A stretch of DNA of 64,000 nucleotides from NCBI GenBank assembly GCA_017531985.1, contig JAFXJY010000035.1, positions 48,484-112,483 on the forward strand, read 5' to 3'. Position 1 is the stretch's first letter; each line of letters starts with the position of its first letter. The notes beneath the pieces are model-generated. The model ran no database searches, was not told the origin of the DNA, and saw only the letters and a program-made list of their open reading frames with translations. Positions 46,478 through 55,261 of this stretch are shown here, in pieces. A program made the position numbers and the translations under genes. The DNA is from Bacteroidaceae bacterium (GTDB lineage Bacteria; Bacteroidota; Bacteroidia; Bacteroidales; Barnesiellaceae_A).

Positions 46478-47809
46478 ATGAGTGTGGAGAAAAAACTTTT
46501 TATAGAGACCTATGGCTGCCAGATGAATGTTGCCGACAGTGAAGTTGTGGCATCTATCATGGAAATGCAAGGTTATAGTCTGTGTGATAATATCGAACAG
46601 GCCGATGCTGTGTTTGTCAATACTTGCTCAATACGCGATAATGCCGAACAGAAGATTTATTCACGATTGGCTTATCTGCGTTCTTTGAAACGCAAGACCC
46701 CACATCTGATTATTGGTGTGTTGGGCTGTATGGCCGAGCGTGTGCGTGAGGTGTTGATGACCGAGCATGGTGTAGATCTCGTGGCCGGTCCCGATGCCTA
46801 TCTCGACTTGCCTTCGCTTGTGGCAGCTGTCGAAAGAGGTGAGCCTGCTATCAATGTAGAGTTGTCTACAACCGAGACCTATCGCGATATAGTGCCTGCA
46901 CGCATGGGTAGCAGTCGCGTCTCGGGCTACATATCCATTATGCGTGGATGTAATAACTTCTGTTCTTATTGTATTGTTCCTTATACGAGAGGTCGTGAAC
47001 GTAGTCGTGAACCGGAGAGTATATTGCGTGAACTGGCCGACTTGCGAGAGCGTGGTTTTAAAGAGGCTATTCTCTTGGGTCAGAATGTCAATTCTTATCA
47101 TTATGTAAGCGAAGATGGAACGGAGGTGGACTTCCCGGCACTGTTGGACTTGGTAGCTGCAGCTGCCGGTAATGGCATGCGAGTGCGATTTACTACATCA
47201 CACCCCAAGGATATGAGCGACGATATACTGAAAGCCATTGCTTCGCATAGCAATCTGTGTCATCACATACACCTGCCGGTGCAGTCGGGTAGTAATCGTA
47301 TACTTAAACTGATGAATCGTAAGTACACTCGTGAGTGGTATCTTGACCGTGTTGCGGCTATTCGTCGTATCATACCAGACTGTGGCATATCGAGCGATCT
47401 TTTCTGTGGCTTCCACTCCGAGACGGAGGAAGAGTTTGAGGAGACATTAAGCCTGATGCGTGAGGTCGGATATGATTCGTCTTTCCTGTTTAAGTATTCA
47501 GAACGTCCGGGTACATTTGCTTCAAAAAATCTCCCCGACAATATCAGTGAAGAGGTAAAGATAGCACGCTTGCAACGCATGATAGAGTTGCAGAATGAAC
47601 TGTCGTTGGAGAGTAATCGACGCGATATAGGAAAGACCTTTGAAGTGCTTGTTGAGGGGTATTCCAAGCGTTCAAGAGAACAACTGTTTGGTCGCACACA
47701 ACAGAATAAAGTTGTAGTTTTCCCCCGAGGCAACCACCACATAGGTGACTTTGTGAACGTAAAAGTCTGTGAGGCCTCATCGGCGACCTTGTTGGGAGAG
47801 GAGGTGTGA
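46478..47809 (+). CDS. miaB: tRNA-2-methylthio-N6-dimethylallyladenosine synthase MiaB
   Basis: 443 aa. Radical-SAM methylthiotransferase acting on i6A37 of tRNAs. N-terminal cluster ligands in ETYGCQMNVADSE, NTCSIRDNAE and VLGCMAERV; radical-SAM CNNFCSYCIVP; a C-terminal TRAM domain (EVLVEGYSKRSREQLFGR). Length normal. An MFS gene starts 3 bp after the stop, so they are probably cotranscribed. Confidence 0.96.
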   Translation: MSVEKKLFIETYGCQMNVADSEVVASIMEMQGYSLCDNIEQADAVFVNTCSIRDNAEQKIYSRLAYLRSLKRKTPHLIIGVLGCMAERVREVLMTEHGVDLVAGPDAYLDLPSLVAAVERGEPAINVELSTTETYRDIVPARMGSSRVSGYISIMRGCNNFCSYCIVPYTRGRERSREPESILRELADLRERGFKEAILLGQNVNSYHYVSEDGTEVDFPALLDLVAAAAGNGMRVRFTTSHPKDMSDDILKAIASHSNLCHHIHLPVQSGSNRILKLMNRKYTREWYLDRVAAIRRIIPDCGISSDLFCGFHSETEEEFEETLSLMREVGYDSSFLFKYSERPGTFASKNLPDNISEEVKIARLQRMIELQNELSLESNRRDIGKTFEVLVEGYSKRSREQLFGRTQQNKVVVFPRGNHHIGDFVNVKVCEASSATLLGEEV

Positions 47810-47812
47810 TAG

Positions 47813-49012
47813 ATGCACTCATCGATGACAACACCCGAACGTCCACCATTGTGGACACCGAGCTTCTGTGCTGTGGCAGCAGGTAACTTTCTGCTGTTCT
47901 TCTCGTTTTATCTGTTATTGCCCATCTTGCCCATGTATGTGGGGGAGACATTTGGAGTCGACAAGGCCATAACCGGTATGGTATTGGCATCTTATACTAT
48001 CATGGCTCTGCTTGTGCGTCCGGTCAGTGGATATATGGTTGATACTTTTCCTCGAAAGAAGTTGCTGCTTATATGTTATACAATCTTCATGCTTTTCTTT
48101 TGTGGGTACTTACTGGCCGGCACATTAATACTCTTTACCCTCATACGGGCTACACATGGTGCTGCCTTCGGGTTGGTGACGGTATCCAACAGTACGATGG
48201 CTATCGATATTATGCCCGCACAACGTAGAGGCGAAGGAATTGGCTATTACGGAGTGAGTAACAATCTTGCTATGGCCATAGGTCCGTCGTTGTCGCTCTA
48301 CTTTTACGAGTCGTTGCATGAGTTTACACCCATTTTTATGATATCGGTAGTGACATCGTTCCTGGGCTTATGTTGTGTGTCGATGATAAAAGCACCTGTT
48401 AAAGCGGTGGAACAGCCATCCAAGACGCTCTCACTTGATCGTTTTATCCTTGTAAAGGGGTTACCCGAGATGTTACCTGTTATACTATTTTCGTTTAGTT
48501 ATGGTATATTATCGACCTACTTGGCTGTATATGGTCGTACCGAGGTTGGCATTACCGGAGGGACAGGATTGTTTTTCGTAATAATGGCTTGCGGTCTTGT
48601 GATGTCGCGGTTGCGAGTAGGGCAGATGCTCAATCGTGGATTGGTGTGGCAGAGTGTAGCGACCGGCATGCTGATATGCCTGCTGGGACTGGCTCTGTTT
48701 GTCATATTTCGTGTGCCGGTCGGCTTTTATTTGGCAGCCTTCGTGCTGGGAGTAGGTTTCGGCACAATGTGTTCGGCACTGCAAGCGATGTTCATCAACT
48801 TAGCCCCCAACAGTCGTCGAGGTACTGCCAACTCTACATATTTCACAGCATGGGATTTGGGAATAGGTCTGGGAGTCTTTATTGGTGGTCACATAGCCGA
48901 GGTGGCAAGCTACGCCATGGCCTATCGTGTAGGATTGTGTGTGTCGGCAGTAGGGTTTATGATATTCTATTTTGTCGTTCGATACCATTTCGAACGCAAT
49001 AAACTCCGATAA
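47813..49012 (+). CDS. MFS transporter (drug-efflux-like)
   Basis: 399 aa, about 12 helices. VRPVSGYMVDTFPRKKLLL is the loop 2-3 motif and RRGEGIGYYGVSNNLAMAIGPSLSLYF marks helices 4-5, a pattern common in small-molecule exporters. Starts 3 bp after miaB at ATG 47813; a second in-frame ATG lies 12 nt later. The HD gene follows by 11 bp with a Shine-Dalgarno-like AAGGGG. Substrate unknown. Confidence 0.85.
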   Translation: MHSSMTTPERPPLWTPSFCAVAAGNFLLFFSFYLLLPILPMYVGETFGVDKAITGMVLASYTIMALLVRPVSGYMVDTFPRKKLLLICYTIFMLFFCGYLLAGTLILFTLIRATHGAAFGLVTVSNSTMAIDIMPAQRRGEGIGYYGVSNNLAMAIGPSLSLYFYESLHEFTPIFMISVVTSFLGLCCVSMIKAPVKAVEQPSKTLSLDRFILVKGLPEMLPVILFSFSYGILSTYLAVYGRTEVGITGGTGLFFVIMACGLVMSRLRVGQMLNRGLVWQSVATGMLICLLGLALFVIFRVPVGFYLAAFVLGVGFGTMCSALQAMFINLAPNSRRGTANSTYFTAWDLGIGLGVFIGGHIAEVASYAMAYRVGLCVSAVGFMIFYFVVRYHFERNKLR

Positions 49013-49023
49013 AGAAAAGGGGT

Positions 49024-49650
49024 ATGGAGATGCAAGAATATATTGAAACACACATCATACCTCAATACCAAGCATTCGATAAGGCACATAATGAGGATCA
49101 TGTGCGGGCTGTTATAGAGCGGAGTGAGCGTTTGGCACAACGTTATGATGTAAACCATGATATGGTCTACGTCATAGCGGCTTATCATGATGTGGGATTG
49201 TGTGCCGGTCGCGAACGGCATCACATGGTATCGGGCGAAATGCTTGCAGCCGATGCAACCCTGCCGCGATGGTTCAATGCCGAACAGCTGATTGCCATGC
49301 GAGAGGCTGTTGAAGACCACCGGGCATCCAATGCAGCTCCGCCGCGTTCGTTGTATGGTTGCATAGTGGCCGAGGCCGATAGGCTGATAGACGTAGATGT
49401 AACATTGCGAAGAACAGTTCAATATGGGCTTGAACACCTCGAATCGCGTGATAGAGAGGTGCATTATAAACGCTTTGTTGAACATCTTATAGATAAATAT
49501 GCACCGGGTGGCTACTTGCAATTGTGGCTACCCGATAGCGATAATGCTCGTCCGTTGGAGGAATTACGTCGTATAATAGCCGATGAAGTGCAATTGCAAA
49601 GAGTATTCGACATCATCTATGATGAAGAGGCAGGAGTTTTAAACGCATAA
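49024..49650 (+). CDS. HD-domain phosphohydrolase
   Basis: 208 aa. HNEDHVRAVIE supplies the first His, AAYHDVGL the HD pair, RHHMVSGEM a further His, and AEADRLIDVD the C-terminal Asp; these are the metal ligands of the HD superfamily. Substrates range from nucleotides to nucleotide second messengers; none can be assigned. The start at 49024 follows AAAAGGGGT. Last gene of the miaB-MFS-HD run. Confidence 0.85.
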   Translation: MEMQEYIETHIIPQYQAFDKAHNEDHVRAVIERSERLAQRYDVNHDMVYVIAAYHDVGLCAGRERHHMVSGEMLAADATLPRWFNAEQLIAMREAVEDHRASNAAPPRSLYGCIVAEADRLIDVDVTLRRTVQYGLEHLESRDREVHYKRFVEHLIDKYAPGGYLQLWLPDSDNARPLEELRRIIADEVQLQRVFDIIYDEEAGVLNA

Positions 49651-49745
49651 ATTGAGTATTTATATCAATAAGACCCCTGTAAAAAGCGAATATTTGGAAA
49701 TAAAAGTGTACATTTGCATTCACACATAACATATAATAAAAAATT

Positions 49746-50225
49746 ATGCAAATATTAGATATTGTAATACTGGCTCTTGTGGCAATCATGACCATTTGGG
49801 GCTTTATGCGAGGAATAGTACGTCAGATAGGGGATCTCGCAGCATTATTATTGGGTATAATTGGAGCCAACCTTTTTGGCTCGGTAGTAACTTCTTGGAT
49901 GCAGACTCACACCGATTGGCCTTTAATTGCATGCCAGTTGGTTGCATATATCAGTTTATTCTTGATAATATATCTCACCATCCGCATTGTGGTAAGTTTT
50001 ATCAAGTCGTTGACCGAACTGGTGCGACTGGGATGGATTGATTCGCTTGCAGGTGGCCTGTTTGGAGCTTTCAAGACATTACTATTGATAAGTATAGTAT
50101 TAAATGTAGCACTTATGATGACTCGCGATGCCGAGATTTGGCACTCCGAGGCACTCACTCAATCTATGAGCTTCGAGGCTCTTAAAGACTTTGCTCCGCA
50201 CATACTTAATCTTGTGTGGCAGTAA
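49746..50225 (+). CDS. CvpA-family membrane protein
   Basis: 159 aa with four hydrophobic segments. ILDIVILALVAIMTIWGFMR and LAALLLGIIGANLFG are typical of CvpA/colicin V production proteins, inner-membrane proteins of uncertain function linked to envelope stress tolerance. A TACATTTG box (49709-49716) lies 29 bp before the ATG. sufB follows by 46 bp. Confidence 0.82.
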   Translation: MQILDIVILALVAIMTIWGFMRGIVRQIGDLAALLLGIIGANLFGSVVTSWMQTHTDWPLIACQLVAYISLFLIIYLTIRIVVSFIKSLTELVRLGWIDSLAGGLFGAFKTLLLISIVLNVALMMTRDAEIWHSEALTQSMSFEALKDFAPHILNLVWQ

Positions 50226-50271
50226 ACAGTGATAGATATTAGTTTGTTGATAAAGCATACAACAAGAAGTA

Positions 50272-51768
50272 ATGAAAGAACAGAAAGATAACAAAGAACT
50301 TGTAAAAAAAGATAATATCGAGCAACAAGGCAGCGTTTCGATTATCGAAGAAGTTACGAATAATGATTATAAATATGGTTTCGTAACCGATATAGAGACC
50401 GATATAATAGAACGAGGACTTAATGAAGACGTCGTACGTCACATTTCGCAACGAAAGGGCGAGCCGGAATGGCTGTTGGAGTTTCGTCTTCAAGCCTTTC
50501 GCCATTGGCTTACGCTCGACATGCCCGATTGGGCTCATCTCAACATACCCCCCATCGATTACCAAGCCATCAGTTATTATGCCGAGCCTAAGACTCGCAA
50601 AGGACCTCAATCACTCGAAGAAGTCGACCCAGAGTTATTGAAAACCTTCGATAAGCTGGGCATTTCGCTCGAAGAGCAGATGCGACTTTCGGGTATAGCA
50701 GTCGATGCTGTTATGGACAGTGTATCGGTCAAGACTACTTTCCGAGAGAAACTGGCCGAATTGGGTGTAATATTCTGTTCGATAAGCGAGGCTGTGAAAG
50801 ATTACCCCGACTTGGTACGCAAATATCTGGGAACGGTTGTATCCTATCGCGACAACTTCTTTGCCGCTCTCAATTCGGCGGTATTCAGCGATGGCTCGTT
50901 TGTGTACATTCCCAAGGGAGTACGTTGCCCAATGGAGTTATCGACCTATTTCCGCATCAATGCAGCCAATACAGGACAATTTGAGCGAACGCTTATCGTA
51001 GCCGACGATGACAGTTATGTGAGCTATCTTGAAGGTTGTACAGCACCGATGCGTGACGAAAATCAACTTCATGCCGCTATTGTTGAAATACGTGTCCATG
51101 AGCGTGCCGAGGTAAAATATTCGACCGTTCAGAACTGGTATCCCGGCGATAAAGAAGGTCGTGGCGGTATTTATAACTTTGTTACCAAGCGAGGACTGTG
51201 CAAAGGAGACAACTCCAAGCTGTCGTGGACACAAGTGGAGACAGGCTCAGCCATTACATGGAAGTATCCCAGTTGTGTATTGGCCGGTGACAACTCGGTA
51301 GGCGAATTTTACTCGGTAGCAGTTACCAACAACTATCAGCAAGCCGATACCGGAACCAAGATGATACACATAGGCAAGAACACCCGTAGTACTATCGTGT
51401 CGAAAGGTATATCGGCCGGTAGCAGTCAGAACAGCTACCGCGGATTGGTGCGTATCACCCCATCGGCCGACAATGCCCGCAATTTTACCCAATGCGACAG
51501 TTTATTGCTTAGTGATCACTGTGGAGCTCATACTTTCCCCTACATCGACATTAAGAACAATACAGCCGTAATGGAACACGAGGCTACTACATCTAAGATT
51601 AATGAAGACCAAATATTCTATTGCAATCAGCGTGGTATCCCCACCGAAGATGCAGTGGGACTTATAGTGAACGGATATGCCAAGGAAGTAATGAACAAGC
51701 TGCCCATGGAGTTTGCTGTCGAGGCACAAAAATTATTGCAAATTACACTTGAAGGCTCGGTGGGATAA
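50272..51768 (+). CDS. sufB: Fe-S cluster assembly scaffold SufB
   Basis: 498 aa, normal length. SufB of the SUF system builds Fe-S clusters on a SufBC2D complex. Signatures: [34 protein letters not shown] with the conserved Cys, [48 protein letters not shown]. In most genomes sufB is followed by sufC, sufD and sufS; here an SMR exporter starts 3 bp after the stop and no suf partner is in the window. Confidence 0.96.
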   Translation: MKEQKDNKELVKKDNIEQQGSVSIIEEVTNNDYKYGFVTDIETDIIERGLNEDVVRHISQRKGEPEWLLEFRLQAFRHWLTLDMPDWAHLNIPPIDYQAISYYAEPKTRKGPQSLEEVDPELLKTFDKLGISLEEQMRLSGIAVDAVMDSVSVKTTFREKLAELGVIFCSISEAVKDYPDLVRKYLGTVVSYRDNFFAALNSAVFSDGSFVYIPKGVRCPMELSTYFRINAANTGQFERTLIVADDDSYVSYLEGCTAPMRDENQLHAAIVEIRVHERAEVKYSTVQNWYPGDKEGRGGIYNFVTKRGLCKGDNSKLSWTQVETGSAITWKYPSCVLAGDNSVGEFYSVAVTNNYQQADTGTKMIHIGKNTRSTIVSKGISAGSSQNSYRGLVRITPSADNARNFTQCDSLLLSDHCGAHTFPYIDIKNNTAVMEHEATTSKINEDQIFYCNQRGIPTEDAVGLIVNGYAKEVMNKLPMEFAVEAQKLLQITLEGSVG

Positions 51769-51771
51769 TCA

Positions 51772-52095
51772 ATGAACTGGTTAATACTCTTCATAGCAGG
51801 CTGTTTTGAAGTCGCATTCACCTTCTGCCTTGGCAAGACTCGTGGAGCCACAGGAGTGGAATTCTACTTGTGGGGAGCAGGATTTCTTGTAGCCACATTC
51901 ATGAGCATGTACTTGCTGGCACGAGCCTCGCAGACATTGCCCCTCGGTACTGCCTATGCTGTGTGGACCGGCATAGGAGCCGTAGGAACGGTGCTGTTAG
52001 GTATTTTCGTCTTCCGTGAGCCTGTATCATTGGCACGAATGTTTTTTCTCTTTACGCTCATAGCCTCCATCGTGGGGCTTAAAGTCGTGTCGTAG
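51772..52095 (+). CDS. SMR-family exporter (Gdx/SugE-like)
   Basis: 107 aa, four helices. The transport Glu is in AGCFEVAFTF (residue 13), and LPLGTAYAVWTGIGAVGTVLLG is the second signature. The helix-4 region (LIASIVGLKVVS) and overall pattern are closer to guanidinium exporters (Gdx/SugE) than to EmrE. Works as a dual-topology dimer in the inner membrane. Cotranscribed with sufB. Confidence 0.85.
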   Translation: MNWLILFIAGCFEVAFTFCLGKTRGATGVEFYLWGAGFLVATFMSMYLLARASQTLPLGTAYAVWTGIGAVGTVLLGIFVFREPVSLARMFFLFTLIASIVGLKVVS

Positions 52096-52240
52096 CGATA
52101 GCATTCGAGACGATAATTATAATAAAAATTGCATATAATATTTGCACTCTATTGTTTTAGATGAATATTCATCGACACAAAAATAGGGTGCAGATGTTAT
52201 TTTTTATTGTTAAAAAGCTATTTGTTTCACAATAAATAAC

Positions 52241-52265
52241 TACCTTTGCAGTGCTTTTAGCACTG
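52241..52265 (+). promoter_or_regulatory. tnaA -7 box and 5'-end hairpin
   Basis: TACCTTTG (52241-52248) matches TAnnTTTG; a TTTG at 52221-52224 is spaced 16 bp. Immediately after it CAGTGC/GCACTG (52249-52254 with 52260-52265) would form a 6-bp stem-loop at the very 5' end of the message, a feature known to stabilise transcripts. About 80 nt of leader follow, without a TnaC-like peptide. Confidence 0.6.
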
Positions 52266-52347
52266 ATGTAACAAACGTTAAGAGCATAATCAACCGTGAA
52301 ACACAATCTTGAAGTAAAATACTAATTATAAATTAAAAATCATAACT

Positions 52348-53727
52348 ATGGAATTACCATTTGCAGAATCTTGGAAAATCAAGATGGTAGAACCTCTCCG
52401 CAAGAGTACTCGCGAGGAGCGTGAACAATGGCTCAAAGAAGCTCACTACAACTTGTTCAACTTGAAATCGGATTATGTGTACATCGACTGTCTTACTGAC
52501 TCGGGTACAGGTGCAATGAGCGACCGTCAATGGGCAGCCATGATGATGGGCGATGAGAGCTATGCAGGTTCTTCATCATTCTTTCGTCTTAAAGAGACCA
52601 TCACTCGCCTTACCGGTTTTGAGTATGTTATCCCCACTCACCAAGGTCGTGGTGCCGAGAACGTACTTTTCAGCCACCTTGTAAAAGCCGGTGATATCGT
52701 TCCCGGTAACTCTCACTTCGATACTACTAAGGGTCACATCGAAAGCCGTAAAGCTTTCGCTATCGACTGCACTATCGATGAGGCTAAAGATACTCAACTC
52801 GAACACCCCTTCAAGGGTAATGTTGACCCTGCAAAACTTGAAAAAGTTCTTGCTGAACAAGGCGACAAAGTACCTTTCATCATTGTAACAGTTACAAACA
52901 ACACAGCCGGTGGTCAACCCGTTTCGATGGAAAACCTTCGTGCAGTAAAAGCTATTGCCGACAAGTACGGCAAACGCGTTGTTTATGACTCGGCTCGTTT
53001 TGTTGAGAATGCTTACTTTATCAAGACTCGTGAGGCCGGTTATGCCGATAAGACTATCAAAGAAATCGTTAAAGAGATGTACACTTACGCCGATGCTATG
53101 ACAATGTCGGCTAAGAAAGACGGTCTCGTAAACATGGGTGGTTTCATTGCTACTCGTCACGAGGACCTCTACGAAGGTGCTAAACGTTTCTGTATTCCTT
53201 TCGAAGGTTTCTTGACCTATGGTGGTCTCAATGGTCGTGATATGGATGCTCTTGCAGTAGGTCTTGATGAAAATACTGAACTTGACAACATCGAAACTCG
53301 TATCAAACAAGTTCAATACCTCGCTGCTCGTCTCGATGAGTATGGTATTCCTTACCAACGTCCCGTAGGTGGTCACGCTATCTTCGTTGATGCCGATCGC
53401 GTTCTTACCAACGTACCCAAAGAAGAGTTCCCCGCTCAAACTCTCGCTATCGAGCTTTATCGCGAAGCCGGTATCCGTGGTTGCGAAATCGGTTACATCC
53501 TTGCTGACCGTGATCCCGTAACTCGTGAAAATCGCTTTGGTGGTCTCGACCTCCTTCGTCTCTGTATCGCTCGTCGTGTATATACCAACAACCACATGGA
53601 CGTTATCGCAGCTGCATTGAAGAATGTGTATGACCGTCGTGACGAAATCAAGCATGGTGTAAAGATTGTATGGGAAACCGAACTCATGCGTCACTTCACT
53701 GTGAAACTTGCTCCCGTTGAAGAATAA
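52348..53727 (+). CDS. tnaA: Tryptophanase
   Basis: 459 aa. PLP beta-eliminating lyase giving indole, pyruvate and ammonia from tryptophan. It resembles tyrosine phenol-lyase, but DSARFVENAYF (not DATRC), FDTTKGH, EIGYILADRDP and a C-terminal RHFTVKL (His, where the phenol-lyase has Phe) point to tryptophanase. The PLP Lys is Lys257 in TMSAKKDG. Codon use is unlike neighbours, with strong preference for CGT, CTC, GTT and AAA/AAG choices of highly expressed genes. Strong terminator at 53757-53792. No tnaB permease adjoins. Confidence 0.92.
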   Translation: MELPFAESWKIKMVEPLRKSTREEREQWLKEAHYNLFNLKSDYVYIDCLTDSGTGAMSDRQWAAMMMGDESYAGSSSFFRLKETITRLTGFEYVIPTHQGRGAENVLFSHLVKAGDIVPGNSHFDTTKGHIESRKAFAIDCTIDEAKDTQLEHPFKGNVDPAKLEKVLAEQGDKVPFIIVTVTNNTAGGQPVSMENLRAVKAIADKYGKRVVYDSARFVENAYFIKTREAGYADKTIKEIVKEMYTYADAMTMSAKKDGLVNMGGFIATRHEDLYEGAKRFCIPFEGFLTYGGLNGRDMDALAVGLDENTELDNIETRIKQVQYLAARLDEYGIPYQRPVGGHAIFVDADRVLTNVPKEEFPAQTLAIELYREAGIRGCEIGYILADRDPVTRENRFGGLDLLRLCIARRVYTNNHMDVIAAALKNVYDRRDEIKHGVKIVWETELMRHFTVKLAPVEE

Positions 53728-53756
53728 TAAGTAACATAACTTATAGTTTCAGAATT

Positions 53757-53792
53757 AAAGAGCCTGCCGCAATATTCCGGCAGGCTCTTTTT
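53757..53792 (+). terminator. Strong intrinsic terminator of tnaA
   Basis: AAAGAGCCTGCCG (53757-53769) with CGGCAGGCTCTTT (53778-53790), 13-bp perfect stem, 8-nt loop, then TT. Confidence 0.9.
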
Positions 53793-53860
53793 GTACAATG
53801 GAATGTTGAAGAAAATCTCCGATAACAACTGAATTATTCATCGGTGGAATAGATATACCC

Positions 53861-54436
53861 TTAATAATTCATCCGCTTAGGTTCAAAGTAGGCTTGTGAT
53901 ACAAGACAAGCAGGGCAGGTGGCAGGTGGCTTTATCCCTTCATATATATACCCGCAATTGCGACACTGCCATGCGATGGTCTCGTTGCGAAGAAACATGC
54001 TACCTTCTTCAAGACGTTGCAACATGCGGCGGTAACGCCACTCATGAAAAGCCTCTACCTCAGCTATTTTCTTAAATGCAGCTGCTACATCTTTAAATCC
54101 CTCATCGATAGCCGTCTGTTCAAAGTCGAAATACAAGGCACTCCATTCCAACTTTTCACCTTCGGCAGCCTCTAACAGATTTTCGGTTGTTGTACCTATA
54201 CGTCCGGCAGGATACTCGGCTGTAATAGCAACCATGCCTCCATCGAGGAATCGGAAAAAACGTGATGCATGAGCATATTCCTGTTCGGCTGTCTCGGCAA
54301 AGATGCCCATGATTTGTTCATAACCCTCTTGTCGAGCCACCTCGGCAAATAAGTTGTAGCGATTGCGTGCCTGCGACTCTCCGGCAAAAGCCTTTAACAG
54401 ATTTTGCTCCGTAATAGTTCCACGAATACTTTTCAT
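53861..54436 (-). CDS. rbr: Rubrerythrin
   Basis: 191 aa. N-terminal ferritin-like four-helix domain with two diiron half-motifs (AFAGESQARNRY, ETAEQEYAHASRF; FEQTAIDEGF, AEVEAFHEWRY) and a C-terminal rubredoxin-like domain WQCRNCGYIYEG and CPACLVSQ (two CxxC). Reduces hydrogen peroxide in anaerobes. Length normal. Single gene, convergent with tnaA. Confidence 0.95.
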   Translation of the reverse strand: MKSIRGTITEQNLLKAFAGESQARNRYNLFAEVARQEGYEQIMGIFAETAEQEYAHASRFFRFLDGGMVAITAEYPAGRIGTTTENLLEAAEGEKLEWSALYFDFEQTAIDEGFKDVAAAFKKIAEVEAFHEWRYRRMLQRLEEGSMFLRNETIAWQCRNCGYIYEGIKPPATCPACLVSQAYFEPKRMNY

Positions 54437-54529
54437 TATTAGTGTGATTTATTTGGTTTAATTTTCACACTATAACACATGGCAATGGCAAATAGTTGAA
54501 TCGTTATTGATAAATCATTTGCGAAAATA

Positions 54530-55261
54530 TTATAACGATAGTATGGTATGATAAACTTTGGTTATGAATTTCTCATAATCATTGAGTATAACAGCACTAC
54601 CCATTGCCTCGTATCTGTTATTGGTCAAGGTAACATCATATGGGTTTTTGCGATAATAATCGATATAGTCATGGGCAGTTTCAACATCATTATTGCATTC
54701 GGGCAGATGGACTACATATATCAATGTTTTGTTAGGAGTATGAAAACATATGTCAGTATTATCCTTTGACAGCATCACATACTTGGCAATATGGTGCTCG
54801 GAAAAAGTTTCCCATCGTGTTATTCGTTTATCTCTGTTATAATATGGCAACTTGTCAATGATTATAAAAATCTGGAAATAGGGTATGTTGTTACTTCTTA
54901 TATTGGCTGTTTCACCAAGCATGTTTTCAAAATAGTTATTAGAGTTTTGTGCATAATTCTGCATAACAAACTTTACAGCGATACCGGCAATTGCTTTGTT
55001 GTCTTTTTTGATGGTTATATCTACAACCTTATCAATATAACGTCCTTTTATACAATCCTCTCGGTCATCCATATATCCTTGTGACACTACGGTATATTCA
55101 TTGCCCAGTCGCACTGAAATATCTTGGGCTATTGCTCCATGTAAAGGTTTCAGTTTATCAGTGCTTCGCGAAGTTCCTTTGATAAGGAAGGCATCAAAAG
55201 AGTGTTTGATTACATTGAGAAATTCCTTGTTTGTTAATTGATTTGATTGTGATTGAGCCAT
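54530..55261 (-). CDS. Type II restriction endonuclease (PD-(D/E)XK-like)
   Basis: 243 aa. A candidate nuclease core is the Asp in IDKVVDITIKK, then GIAVKFVMQNYAQNSNNYFE with Lys, and MLGETANIR with Glu/Asn; the VKF-N-NNYFE-LGETANIR pattern is shared by several restriction enzymes of unresolved crystal class. AT-rich with Ile/Asn/Tyr bias. Its start overlaps the methyltransferase gene by 68 bp, a tight coupling expected of a restriction-modification pair. Recognition site cannot be read. Confidence 0.75.
   Translation of the reverse strand: MAQSQSNQLTNKEFLNVIKHSFDAFLIKGTSRSTDKLKPLHGAIAQDISVRLGNEYTVVSQGYMDDREDCIKGRYIDKVVDITIKKDNKAIAGIAVKFVMQNYAQNSNNYFENMLGETANIRSNNIPYFQIFIIIDKLPYYNRDKRITRWETFSEHHIAKYVMLSKDNTDICFHTPNKTLIYVVHLPECNNDVETAHDYIDYYRKNPYDVTLTNNRYEAMGSAVILNDYEKFITKVYHTILSL

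Noticed and set aside
52249..52347. TnaC-like leader peptide before tnaA
   Set aside because: No short ORF with the needed Trp residue and no boxA/rut-like features were found in the leader.
52576..53694. 372-codon antisense ORF inside tryptophanase
   Set aside because: Its length comes from the strong codon bias of tnaA on the opposite strand; low-complexity composition (Thr/Val/Ser rich) and no start context or family similarity.
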